From NCBI GenBank assembly GCA_003224905.1, contig QIAA01000042.1:1-64000 (forward strand): DNA of 64,000 nt, read 5' to 3'. This DNA is from Acidobacteriota bacterium (lineage in GTDB: Bacteria; Acidobacteriota; Terriglobia; Terriglobales; Acidobacteriaceae). A program made the position numbers and the translations under genes. This document shows positions 9,879-18,172 of this stretch, one piece after another. Numbering within the stretch: the first letter of the stretch is position 1; every line of letters starts with the position of its first letter. The notes under the pieces were generated by a model. The model was not told the DNA's origin. It saw only the letters and a list, made by a program, of their open reading frames with translations, and made no database searches.

Positions 9879-9904
9879 CAGCATGGCACGAAAGTGCCAT
9901 GCTG
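9879..9904. other. 11-bp hairpin with GAAA loop between regulator and pilin
   Basis: Perfect inverted repeat CAGCATGGCAC / GTGCCATGCTG closing a GAAA tetraloop, 13 bases beyond the response-regulator stop on the minus strand. There is no T-run on either side, so it is not a classical intrinsic terminator. It may be an mRNA-stability or processing element or the last part of a regulator transcript. Confidence 0.55.
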
Positions 9905-9916
9905 GGATGCTGGGGG

Positions 9917-10606
9917 TCAGGCAATGGTCTTCAGAGGCAAGCCCTGATTCACGGCAAAAAGCGCTAGTTCCAGTCGTGTGGAGACGCCCAACTTGTCGAA
10001 GATGTTGCTCAGGTGGTGTTTAACAGTGTCTTCACTTATCTTGAAGTACTCGGCAATTTCTTTATTAGAATAGCCGGCGACGACGGCAGAAACAATTTCC
10101 AGTTCTCTTGGCGTGAGGCCAAACTTCTTTTGCCTGGCCTCCTCGCCTGAAGACTGAACCAAAGTCCTGAGGTACTGCACGAGGTTGGACACGCTCTCGC
10201 GACCTACCCAATATTCCCCCGACATGACGGTATGAATGCTCTTGAGGAGCAGCTGCGTGGCCGAGTCCTTCAGAACAACTCCCCGCGCGCCTAACTGCAG
10301 GGCTTCGACGATCTGCTTCTTTTCTGCCGCCGCCGTAAGCAGAATGACTCGCACGGAGTTCGGCCCTGTCCCCGAGTTCATCTCGCGCAAGGCTTCAAGC
10401 CCTGGTTGCCGGGGCATGGCAAGATCAAGCAAGAGGATATCGGGGCGTAACTGCCGCGCCAGTTTCACTGCCTCGTTGCCATCGCAGGCTTCACCTACTA
10501 CCCGAAGATCGGACTCCGCTTCCAGGAGGCGGCGCAAACCGTCGCGGAAAATCGGATGATCGTCCGCAATCACGATGCGAATAGGCTGCGAGCGTCTGTT
10601 ATCCAT
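9917..10606 (-). CDS. NarL/FixJ-family response regulator
   Basis: 229 residues: an N-terminal receiver (acidic pair ADD at about 15-16, phospho-acceptor Asp61 in LLLDLAMP, Lys in VVLKDS) and a C-terminal LuxR-type helix-turn-helix (LTPRELEIVSAVVAGYSNKEIAEYF, TVKHHLSNIFDKLGV). It is a DNA-binding transcription regulator. Its ATG overlaps the end of the upstream kinase gene by eight bases, indicating translational coupling and a cognate pair. Candidate targets include the downstream flp gene, by position only. Confidence 0.92.
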   Translation of the reverse strand: MDNRRSQPIRIVIADDHPIFRDGLRRLLEAESDLRVVGEACDGNEAVKLARQLRPDILLLDLAMPRQPGLEALREMNSGTGPNSVRVILLTAAAEKKQIVEALQLGARGVVLKDSATQLLLKSIHTVMSGEYWVGRESVSNLVQYLRTLVQSSGEEARQKKFGLTPRELEIVSAVVAGYSNKEIAEYFKISEDTVKHHLSNIFDKLGVSTRLELALFAVNQGLPLKTIA

Positions 10607-12512
10607 AAGCTGCTTCCCGTTTGTGGGGAATATTGATCTCGAGCCGCGAACCTTGACCCGGAACTGATTCTATCGTGAGCTCACCCTTAATCACACGAAC
10701 CCGTTCCTTGATCACTTGTGGTCCTCGGCCCAGTGTATCCAATTCGAGATGCGAAAGACGACCGGCAAAAGGAAATCCGTTACCATCATCTTCAATGACC
10801 AGGCTCCATCGATCGCTATTCGAACTCAAACGAACCAGCGCTTGCCGCGCGCCGCTGTGCTTGCGTACATTCACGAGGCTCTCTTGCACGATGCGTGCCA
10901 CCTCTCGGCAAACCGGCTGTGGCATTTCCAGGTGGTCCAGATCGGAGAGAAATCTGGCCGAGATTCCGGTTTCGCGCTGAAATCTCTCGACCGTATCAGC
11001 CAGGAATCCGAGCAACCGTCTGGAGTCCACATCCAGCGACTTCATCTGCTGCATCAGCTCCCTGAGTTTAAGCACCTCTTCACGGAGCAGCCCCTGTATG
11101 CGCCTCAGTTCGTCTGTGATCGGGCCCGACTTGCCCGATTGCCGGCGCAAGACGTCAACTTGCATCTCCACTGCGATGAGCGACTGCACGGCTCCATCAT
11201 GCAACTCGCGGGCAAAGCGGGCCCGCTCCACGGCACCGGCTCGCAGCCGCAGCCGCCGCAAAAGGTAGACGTTGTAGACCGCGGGGCCAACCTGGCGCAC
11301 TAATTCCTGTAAAAAACGCAGCTCCTCTTCGATCTCGCCAACTGAAGATGGATCCAGAAGAAAGATTCGACCCCACCATTCACTCCCAAAGACAAATGAA
11401 ATGACGAGCAGGTTTTGAAACTGCCGCTGTTTTCTCAATCGGTCGAGGAATGCAGCCGAGTTTGTGCGGATTCTCTGGCCCACCTTATCCAGGCCACGCA
11501 GCACTACGTGCTCGGCACCGTTCTGGCTCACATAACACGTCTCCGCCTCGGAATCGAATAGATAAGTTGTAGTGTCCGTGGGCAGCGGCTCGAGCCAATG
11601 CAACGCGGACGGACCGGAACCGGCAACTCCCAATTCACCTACAAAAACGCGATGGCTATTTGCTTCCTGGGAGGCCACGAGTCCGCGGCGGGCGCCGTAC
11701 ATGCTTAGCAACTCCCCGAGGATTTCCTGAAGTGTACCCGTGAGGCCCGCTTCAACGCGTGCTTTTCCAGCAATTCGCGCAATCACTGCCCTTTCAGCGC
11801 GTAGCTGCTTCTGCTGTTCTGCCAGATAACCCAGCAGAAGAGCCATCACCAGCAGATACGCGGAGCGCATGAAAAGATGTTTTGGTTCGAAATCGGTAGG
11901 GTCCACGCCTAGAGGGGAAAGGTTATTGCGCAGGAGAATACTGTCGAGCCACTGAAAAAAGCCTAAGTGCAAAGCCAGACTCTCGATCCACAGTAACACC
12001 ACGGCCGAAGTCGCGGTCCCGATCGTTTCCCATAACCCCCAGCGATATGCAGCGGCGGCCAGCACAAAGACAAGAAACAAAAAAAACGGACTACCACGGC
12101 CAGTGGCGAACAAACCTATCAGTGCCGGCCACACGACGTCAGCAGCATGAACGAGTAAACGAAATGACGCTGTTGACTGCTCACGCTGCCGAAGCAACAG
12201 CAGAATGAGCACACCTTGGGAGATGTAGAAGGCAAAGAGCCCGTAAGCCCAGGGGGAATAGCGGATTTCTCCCGGATCCAGCCTGATCGCAACCAAGGCA
12301 GAAACTGCGAGAAAAACTCTGGCAGTGGCCAACCATCGTTCAATTCGGCGCACTTCGCCGGGACCGGTTGGGGCCCTGAGTCTCCACAGAAATCGATGTC
12401 GAAGCGTTCGCAGCAACAATCGAGCACGACCGGGAATTCTGGTTCGCAAAGATTTTATTGGCATAACCAAATAAGAACAAGCAAAGCAGCTGGCGCCTGC
12501 ATTGACTTTCAA
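10599..12512 (-). CDS. DesK/NarX-type membrane histidine kinase
   Basis: 637-residue sensor kinase. About six hydrophobic helices fill residues 45-235, followed by a GAF-like cytoplasmic region (about 240-400), then the HisKA_3 dimerisation helix with the phospho-histidine in ARELHDGAVQS and a HATPase domain (VRKHSGARQALV, IEDDGNGFPF, LGRGPQVIKERV). Partner of the overlapping response regulator. The given start is a TTG at 12512; ATG 12464 (MPIKSL) is equally possible and neither has a clear ribosome-binding site. The signal is unknown. Confidence 0.88.
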   Translation of the reverse strand: MKVNAGASCFACSYLVMPIKSLRTRIPGRARLLLRTLRHRFLWRLRAPTGPGEVRRIERWLATARVFLAVSALVAIRLDPGEIRYSPWAYGLFAFYISQGVLILLLLRQREQSTASFRLLVHAADVVWPALIGLFATGRGSPFFLFLVFVLAAAAYRWGLWETIGTATSAVVLLWIESLALHLGFFQWLDSILLRNNLSPLGVDPTDFEPKHLFMRSAYLLVMALLLGYLAEQQKQLRAERAVIARIAGKARVEAGLTGTLQEILGELLSMYGARRGLVASQEANSHRVFVGELGVAGSGPSALHWLEPLPTDTTTYLFDSEAETCYVSQNGAEHVVLRGLDKVGQRIRTNSAAFLDRLRKQRQFQNLLVISFVFGSEWWGRIFLLDPSSVGEIEEELRFLQELVRQVGPAVYNVYLLRRLRLRAGAVERARFARELHDGAVQSLIAVEMQVDVLRRQSGKSGPITDELRRIQGLLREEVLKLRELMQQMKSLDVDSRRLLGFLADTVERFQRETGISARFLSDLDHLEMPQPVCREVARIVQESLVNVRKHSGARQALVRLSSNSDRWSLVIEDDGNGFPFAGRLSHLELDTLGRGPQVIKERVRVIKGELTIESVPGQGSRLEINIPHKREAAYG

Positions 12513-12559
12513 GAAGCCCGCGAGTAAATTTGCCGCACCATTCGTTTTGCTCTTTCACA

Positions 12560-12740
12560 ATTGTTGGTTCGCGCATCCTCGTCATCGCTGACGAGGAGGG
12601 AAGCGGGTGAGAATCCCGCGCTGCCGCGCAACTGTAAGCGAGGAAAATAGCGATCGGCCACTGGGAGACTGGGAAGGCCGATTGCCGTAATCGGACACTG
12701 AACACGTCCTAACTCGCGAAGCCAGGAGACCGGCGCGACC
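12560..12740 (+). promoter_or_regulatory. Cobalamin (AdoCbl) riboswitch
   Basis: The leader upstream of the BtuB-like receptor contains the conserved cobalamin-aptamer blocks in order: GGGAAGCGGGTGAGAATCCC, then GCTGCCGCGCAACTGTAAGC, a CACTGGGA segment, and the hallmark B12 box GAAGCCAGGAGACC at 12718-12731. Cobalamin binding normally represses the downstream genes. The receptor ATG lies about 50 bases after the B12 box, so control of translation initiation is more likely than termination (no terminator seen). Outer boundaries are approximate. Confidence 0.95.
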
Positions 12741-12780
12741 GTCAACACCAAACCCCTTTCGCGTGTAAAGGAGGAGTGCC

Positions 12781-15015
12781 ATGCGGTTCACTGGATTTGT
12801 TCTCCTGATCATTTGCGCCGGGATTCTGGGCGCATTATCACTGGCTCAGACTAATTCCACGATATCGGGCATCGTTCGCGATCCCAACCATGCGTTCATT
12901 CCGCGGGCGACTGTGCGATTGTCCGCCAATACGGTGGAACTGGCTCGCACATTGACGGATCAGCAGGGCCGATTCCGGTTTGCGCAAACGTGCAGCGCCG
13001 GTTGCTCGGTAGAAATTCAGTTGTCCGGCTTTCAGGCGAAGAGAGTGGCCGTTCCTCTCGTAGATCAGGAAATTCAACTCGACGTTGCTCGCATACAGGA
13101 GGAAGTCAACGTCACCGCTAACCGGACGGAAACGCCAACAGGGCAGATTGGAAGTTCAACTAGCACCATCAGCGCCGACGAAATAGTAGCTCGGCAGTCT
13201 CTAGTGGTGAGCGATCTCTTACAGGTGGTTCCCGGCGTGACTGTGAACCGCAGCGGTGGGCTTGGGACGATTACGTCATTGTTCATACGCGGAGGCGAAA
13301 GCGATCACACCAAGATTCTGGTCGATGGCGTGCCGATTAACGAACCCGGCGGAGCCTTCGATTTCTCGAATCTGACGCCGGACGATCTGGAAAGGGTGGA
13401 AATTGTCCGCGGGCCGCAGTCGGCTCTGTTCGGGTCGGATGCGATGACGGGGGTTGTCCAGTTCTTTACACGACGCGGTCAGGCAGAGGACAGCAGGCCA
13501 CATCTCCGGCTTAACTTCGACGCCGGGAAGTACAACACCTTCCACGGCGGAGCGGGAGTGGGAGGGCAGTTTCAGAAATTCGATTACGACGGCTACTGGT
13601 CGCGAATTGACACCGATAACCAGGGGCCAGACGCGGATTTCAGCGACTCGACCGGGGGAGCGAATCTTGGCCTGGGGCTAGGCAAGCACACGCAATTGCG
13701 ATGGGTTATTCGCGGTGATTCTTCTCACGCGAGCACGCCCGGCCAAACTGCATTTGGGCCGCCCGATACCGGCGCCTTCCTCAGGCGGGCTGACGGATAC
13801 ACCAGCCTCGCAGTGAAGGATCACACCACTGGCTCCTGGGACCAGCGTCTCATGTATACGTATGACCGGTCGCGCCAAGTATCGCGCGACGAGATTGAAG
13901 ATCCTCCCTTTACGCCGGTTTTCGATGGGCATGTCGGACAGTTCGAATTGTTTGATTTCATTTTCAATTTTGTAAACGATACGCGACGTCACCACATCGG
14001 CTATCAGAGTGACCTGACATTGGGATCAGGTGGCGAACGTTGGGGGCAACACATCCTTACGCTCGCTTTCGACTGGGACGTCGAACAGGGCTTCATCGGT
14101 GACCCCAGCTTTCCTTCTGGGGCCACCAGCGCCGAACGCAACAACTTCGGCGGCACCTTTCAGCATCAGGCTGTGCTGGGCCGATTGTTCCTCTCTAACG
14201 GAGTTCGGGTCGAGCAGAACGGCAGCTTTGGGCAGGCGCTGGTACCGCGGAGTTCCGCTGCATTCCTGATCCGGCAGGGAACCCACGGGCTGGGCGCAAC
14301 CAAACTCAAATTCAATTTCGGTATGGGAATCAAGGAGCCGAACTTCACCGAATCCTTCAGTCCGGAACCCTCGTTTCGCGGGAACCCGAACCTGCGTCCT
14401 GAACGAGCTCGCAGCTTCGATTTTGGAATCGAGCAGCGTTTCTGGGGAGACCTCGCCAAAGTCGAGGTGAACTGGTTTGATAACCGCTTCCGTGACCTGA
14501 TCCAGTTTGAGAGCCTTGGCTTCGACCCTGCAACTCAAATGTTTCTTGGATCGTTTTTCAACGTAAACCGGACCAAGGCGAACGGATCGGAAGTGATCGT
14601 CGAAGCTGCTCCAGTGGCTGGGTTACGGCTGACGGCAGCGTACACTTACTTGAATAGCAGGATTCTCGAAAGCAGCACGCCTTCAGACCCTGTTTTTGGC
14701 GTTGGCCAGAGTCTGCAGCGTCGGCCGCGTCATTCCGGATCATTGGGCATCAGCTGGAACTGGCGCCGCCTTACTCTAAACTCCACCACTCTGTACGTCG
14801 GACGACGTGTGGATAGCGACTTCGTGTCCCTGAATCCACCACTAACCAGCGCGGACCCTTACAGCAAATGGGACCTTGCCTGGACTTATCGAATTACGAA
14901 ACAGCTTTCGTATCTCGGTGTGATCGAGAACATGCTTGATCGCTCCTACATGGAGGCATTGGGATTTCCGGCACTGCGGATTACCTATCGAACTGGCCTA
15001 CGTTTCAGATTTTAG
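12781..15015 (+). CDS. btuB: TonB-dependent cobalamin receptor (BtuB-like)
   Basis: 744-residue outer-membrane receptor. A signal peptide (ends about GALSLAQ) is followed by a carboxypeptidase-regulatory-like beta domain (residues 25-105, ISGIVRDPNHAFIPRATV), a TonB-box-like stretch (EEVNVTANR), the plug domain (SDLLQVVPGVTVNRSGG, FIRGGESDHTKILVDGVPIN, VEIVRGPQSALFGSDAMTGV) and a 22-strand-type barrel ending in Phe (LRFRF). AGGAG precedes the ATG. The cobalamin riboswitch directly upstream makes vitamin B12 or a corrinoid the probable substrate. The extra N-terminal domain is typical of Acidobacteria/Bacteroidetes receptors and is absent from E. coli BtuB. Confidence 0.9.
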   Translation: MRFTGFVLLIICAGILGALSLAQTNSTISGIVRDPNHAFIPRATVRLSANTVELARTLTDQQGRFRFAQTCSAGCSVEIQLSGFQAKRVAVPLVDQEIQLDVARIQEEVNVTANRTETPTGQIGSSTSTISADEIVARQSLVVSDLLQVVPGVTVNRSGGLGTITSLFIRGGESDHTKILVDGVPINEPGGAFDFSNLTPDDLERVEIVRGPQSALFGSDAMTGVVQFFTRRGQAEDSRPHLRLNFDAGKYNTFHGGAGVGGQFQKFDYDGYWSRIDTDNQGPDADFSDSTGGANLGLGLGKHTQLRWVIRGDSSHASTPGQTAFGPPDTGAFLRRADGYTSLAVKDHTTGSWDQRLMYTYDRSRQVSRDEIEDPPFTPVFDGHVGQFELFDFIFNFVNDTRRHHIGYQSDLTLGSGGERWGQHILTLAFDWDVEQGFIGDPSFPSGATSAERNNFGGTFQHQAVLGRLFLSNGVRVEQNGSFGQALVPRSSAAFLIRQGTHGLGATKLKFNFGMGIKEPNFTESFSPEPSFRGNPNLRPERARSFDFGIEQRFWGDLAKVEVNWFDNRFRDLIQFESLGFDPATQMFLGSFFNVNRTKANGSEVIVEAAPVAGLRLTAAYTYLNSRILESSTPSDPVFGVGQSLQRRPRHSGSLGISWNWRRLTLNSTTLYVGRRVDSDFVSLNPPLTSADPYSKWDLAWTYRITKQLSYLGVIENMLDRSYMEALGFPALRITYRTGLRFRF

Positions 15016-15049
15016 AGGTTCTGCATGGAAAGCACTCTGCGAGGAGAAT

Positions 15050-15568
15050 ATGGTTTATCTAATTATCGTACTTTCAGTGTTGGCTCGATTCATTCCACAC
15101 CTGCACAACTTTTCTCCAGTGTATGGCGCCTTGCTGTTTGGTGGTGCACATCTGCGGAAACGGGATTCTGTGTGGTTTCCGGTGGTTCTGTTGGTCGCCA
15201 GCGACGTCATTCTCACCAACTTTGTATACCACCTGAACATTGGCTGGTTGGAGCTATTCCAGGCGCCGGCGTTCGCCTCAATCGCGCTGGCGGGATGGTG
15301 GTTGCGCCGGCGTGCCACCGTTCCGCGATTTTTCCTGGCCAGCTTTGCGGGACCGACTGCGTTCTACCTCATCAGCAACTTTGGCGTCTGGTTTGGCTGG
15401 CAAAGTTTTCCGCATACGTGGGCCGGACTAGTCGAATGCTATATCGCCGGCATTCCCTACTATGGGCGCAGTGTCGCCAGTACGTTGCTGTTCGCGTCGG
15501 TTTTGTTTGGAGCATATGAGTTCTGGTCATCGAGACATTCCTTGACCGAATCACATACGAACGGCTGA
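15050..15568 (+). CDS. DUF6580-like membrane protein, putative transport component
   Basis: 172-residue integral membrane protein with about five hydrophobic helices; the N-terminus (FIPHLHNFSPVYGALLFGGAHL) resembles proteins I know as the DUF6580 putative transport family. ATG 15050 is used because GAGGAG sits just before it; the frame is open further upstream but that part overlaps btuB. It lies 34 bases after btuB in the riboswitch-controlled unit, which suggests a role in corrinoid transport, for example like an S component of an ECF transporter. That role is an inference from context and topology. Confidence 0.72.
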   Translation: MVYLIIVLSVLARFIPHLHNFSPVYGALLFGGAHLRKRDSVWFPVVLLVASDVILTNFVYHLNIGWLELFQAPAFASIALAGWWLRRRATVPRFFLASFAGPTAFYLISNFGVWFGWQSFPHTWAGLVECYIAGIPYYGRSVASTLLFASVLFGAYEFWSSRHSLTESHTNG

Positions 15569-15593
15569 GTTGTCACAACAGGACGTAACACAA

Positions 15594-16532
15594 ATGCGCA
15601 TCTGTTCATTGCTACCTTCAGGAACGGAAATACTGTTTGCACTCGGTTTGGGCGACTCGGTCAAGGGCGTCACCTTTGAGTGTGACTATCCTGCCGAGGC
15701 CCGTACCAAGCCCGTAGTGGTGCGAAGCAAACTTGCTTCTGGCTTGTCCCCAAAAGAAATTGACCGAACTGTAAAGGAATTCTCGGCAAGGGCTGAGAGT
15801 CTCTACCGTTTGGACATCGAGAAGCTGCAGGAAATCAAGCCTGACCTGCTCATCACTCAAGATCTGTGTCACGTTTGCGCGGCGGCGCCGGGCGACCTCG
15901 GGGCAGTGCTCGGTTTGCTTTCGCCAACGCCGAGTGTGCTGTCACTAAGCCCGCGAACTGTAGCTGATGTCTGGAGCGACATCATTACGGTGGGAGAGGC
16001 GACGGGACGCGCTGTTGCCGCCAGCGAATTGGTTTCTCTGCTGGAACGGCGCATCACGCAAGTGAAACATCCGCGATCTTCTCAGCCACTACGTGTGCTG
16101 TGCCTGGAATGGATGGAACCGCCGTTTGTGGGTGGTCACTGGGTGCCGGAGATGGTCGGACTGGCGGGAGGCATTGACGTTCTAGGCCGCGCCGGAGAAC
16201 CGGGTTACGAAACGGACTGGCAAACCATCGCAGCAAGCGATCCCGATGTGATCCTCGTCATGCCGTGCGGATACCATCAGACTGAAGTCGGAGCAGAGCT
16301 GCGGAAGTTCCAGTTTCCCGCTGAATGGCATTCGCTGCGGGCGGTTCGCAACGGCAGCGTGTTTGCCATGGATGCCAGTAGTTATTTCTCCCGTCCAGGA
16401 CCTCGCATTGCGGATGGGGTCCTGATCATCAGTGAACTTTTTGAACAAGTGAGCAGGAAGCAAACAAAAAAATCGGTTTCGGGCGTGAGCTTGTCACTGG
16501 ATCGAATTCCAAAGGCTGACCAGTCGCGATGA
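15594..16532 (+). CDS. BtuF-like cobalamin-binding protein
   Basis: 312-residue member of the periplasmic-binding-protein fold (BtuF/FepB class), opening with MRICSLLPSGTEILFALGLG, the usual first strand and helix of cobalamin-binding homologues, and carrying IKPDLLITQDLCHVC and WQTIAASDPDVILVMPCGYH. ATG 15594 is preferred over the overlapping TTG 15570. No signal peptide or lipobox is visible with either start, which is odd for a periplasmic binder; it may act in the cytoplasm or be exported unconventionally. No BtuC/BtuD genes are in the window. It overlaps the next gene by ATGA. Confidence 0.8.
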   Translation: MRICSLLPSGTEILFALGLGDSVKGVTFECDYPAEARTKPVVVRSKLASGLSPKEIDRTVKEFSARAESLYRLDIEKLQEIKPDLLITQDLCHVCAAAPGDLGAVLGLLSPTPSVLSLSPRTVADVWSDIITVGEATGRAVAASELVSLLERRITQVKHPRSSQPLRVLCLEWMEPPFVGGHWVPEMVGLAGGIDVLGRAGEPGYETDWQTIAASDPDVILVMPCGYHQTEVGAELRKFQFPAEWHSLRAVRNGSVFAMDASSYFSRPGPRIADGVLIISELFEQVSRKQTKKSVSGVSLSLDRIPKADQSR

Positions 16533-17194
16533 AGCGCATTCTGCTCTCCTGGAGCAGCGGCAAGGACAGCGCCTGGGCGCTTCATGTCCTGCGGCAGCAG
16601 GGAAAGTATGACGTCGTAGGACTGCTCACTACTCTCAACCAGGAAGCGGATCGCGTCGCCATGCATGCGGTCCGGCGCGAGTTAGTGGCACGCCAAGCGG
16701 AACTAGTAGGCCTTCCCCTGTGGCCAGTTCTCCTGCCGTGGCCATGTCCCAACGAGCAATATGAATCGCTGATGGCGCAAACGTGCGCCAAGGCGGTATC
16801 CGAAGGGATCGAAGCCATCGCATTTGGTGACCTCTTCCTTGAGGATGTCCGCGCCTACCGGGAAAAACAAATGAGGGGAACAGGGCTGGAACCGATATTT
16901 CCAATCTGGGGCATGCCGACTCTGGAGCTGGCCCGCGAGATGATCGCTTCCGGATTACAAGCCAAGCTGACCTGTGTAGATACGCGCAAATTGAGCGGGG
17001 ACTTTGCGGGCCGGGATTTCGATGTGGATTTCCTCGCATCGCTGCCGAAGGGCGCTGATCCTTGTGGCGAAAACGGAGAATTTCATTCCTTCGTTTACGC
17101 TGGCCCGATGCTGCAGTCGGCATTGCCGATCGTTACCGGAGAAACTGTCTCGCAAGACGGCTTCAGGTTTGTTGATCTGATGGCTGCGGAATGA
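16529..17194 (+). CDS. Dph6-related PP-loop ATP pyrophosphatase
   Basis: 221 residues with the PP-loop SSGKDSA at positions 9-15 and the adenine-nucleotide alpha-hydrolase fold of the Dph6/MJ0570 group, including the conserved GENGEFHSFVYAGP motif near residue 180. In eukaryotes and archaea Dph6 amidates diphthine on EF-2, which bacteria lack, so the bacterial enzyme must amidate or adenylate something else. The ATGA overlap with the BtuF-like gene and the riboswitch upstream place it in the cobalamin unit; corrinoid side-chain amidation or remodelling is a speculative role. Confidence 0.8.
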   Translation: MKRILLSWSSGKDSAWALHVLRQQGKYDVVGLLTTLNQEADRVAMHAVRRELVARQAELVGLPLWPVLLPWPCPNEQYESLMAQTCAKAVSEGIEAIAFGDLFLEDVRAYREKQMRGTGLEPIFPIWGMPTLELAREMIASGLQAKLTCVDTRKLSGDFAGRDFDVDFLASLPKGADPCGENGEFHSFVYAGPMLQSALPIVTGETVSQDGFRFVDLMAAE

Positions 17195-17262
17195 GTCCCT
17201 CAGTCGTGGCGTGGCCCGGCAGAACGTTGGAATGAGAAGCCCAAGATTGAGTTCAGACCTGC

Positions 17263-18084
17263 TTAACTGTGGCGGGTCACTCTTCGAGGTTTCACCTGGA
17301 CGGGTGTGGAATCGGGACTTCGGCGAGATTCATGATTGTCCTCATCATCCTGTCCCGTCACACAAATCGGAAGCGCGGCCGACGATTTTGACCCCTGGTA
17401 CTTACTCCGGGCTACTAGTAGCTTTTCCAATTCCGCGCTGCCCAGCGGCTGTTGATGCCCGAGAAGATGAGTAACTAACGCGATCTGCGCGAAATGCTCC
17501 ACGGTTTCCATTTTCATGTACGCATGGTGCAAGTCGACGCCATAGGCAACAACACCGTGATTTGACATCAGTAGAGCGTCATAGTGAGGCACCAATGGTT
17601 CCAATGCCTCAGTTAATTCGGGCGTTCCCGGCGTTCCATATCTCGCAAGGGGGATCGAACCCAACCCGATGACGACTTCGCAAACCAACGGCTGATTAAG
17701 CGGAATGCCGGCCGCTGCAAACCCGGTCGCGGTCGGGGGATGGGCATGCACGATGCCTCGAACGTCCGGTCGCAGCCTGTAAATCAGAAGATGCATTGCG
17801 ATCTCGCTGGAGACCTCGCGCCGCCCTGATATACGGCGGCCATTCTGGTCCACGATGACCAGGTCTGAAGGGCGCATCATTCCCTTGCACATCGCGGTGG
17901 GCGTAGCAAGGATGCGATTTTCATCCAGCCGGACGGAAAGATTTCCGTCCATCGCTGCCACGTAGCCGCGATCGTGCAGAGATCTTCCGAAGAAGACGAT
18001 CTCTCGGCGATATTGGCGTTCGCTGGGCATAACAGTAGGAGGGAGCGCGCCCGGTTCCGCGTATCCTAACGCATTGGCTCGCAT
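17263..18084 (-). CDS. Class II aldolase/adducin-family protein
   Basis: Zinc-dependent aldolase-fold protein of 273 residues related to L-fuculose-phosphate aldolase. Seen: SVRLDENRILATPT (phosphate-loop region), catalytic-type Glu in REVSSEIAMH, zinc ligands in IVHAHPPTATGFA, and a third histidine in the METVEHFA region. About 35 charged residues at the C-terminus are extra and probably disordered. ATG 18030 (MPSERQY) is a reasonable alternative start because family similarity begins there. The substrate (fuculose-, rhamnulose- or methylthioribulose-phosphate) cannot be determined. It is transcribed divergently from queA. Confidence 0.82.
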   Translation of the reverse strand: MRANALGYAEPGALPPTVMPSERQYRREIVFFGRSLHDRGYVAAMDGNLSVRLDENRILATPTAMCKGMMRPSDLVIVDQNGRRISGRREVSSEIAMHLLIYRLRPDVRGIVHAHPPTATGFAAAGIPLNQPLVCEVVIGLGSIPLARYGTPGTPELTEALEPLVPHYDALLMSNHGVVAYGVDLHHAYMKMETVEHFAQIALVTHLLGHQQPLGSAELEKLLVARSKYQGSKSSAALPICVTGQDDEDNHESRRSPDSTPVQVKPRRVTRHS

Positions 18085-18172
18085 TCGGACAATGTCAGTT
18101 TACAGACTATTACAAATCAATGACCATCTCTCTGAAGCCGAGGGCTCTCCCTAAATCCTATAATCGAATTGC

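Noticed and set aside
9733..9880. Sigma-54 promoter for the flp pilin
   Set aside because: TGGCAC elements are present but the GG-to-GC spacing is nine instead of ten bases on each candidate.
14936..15049. Upstream extension of the DUF6580-like gene
   Set aside because: The frame is open but overlaps btuB, and the stretch has no membrane-protein character; ATG 15050 has GAGGAG just before it.
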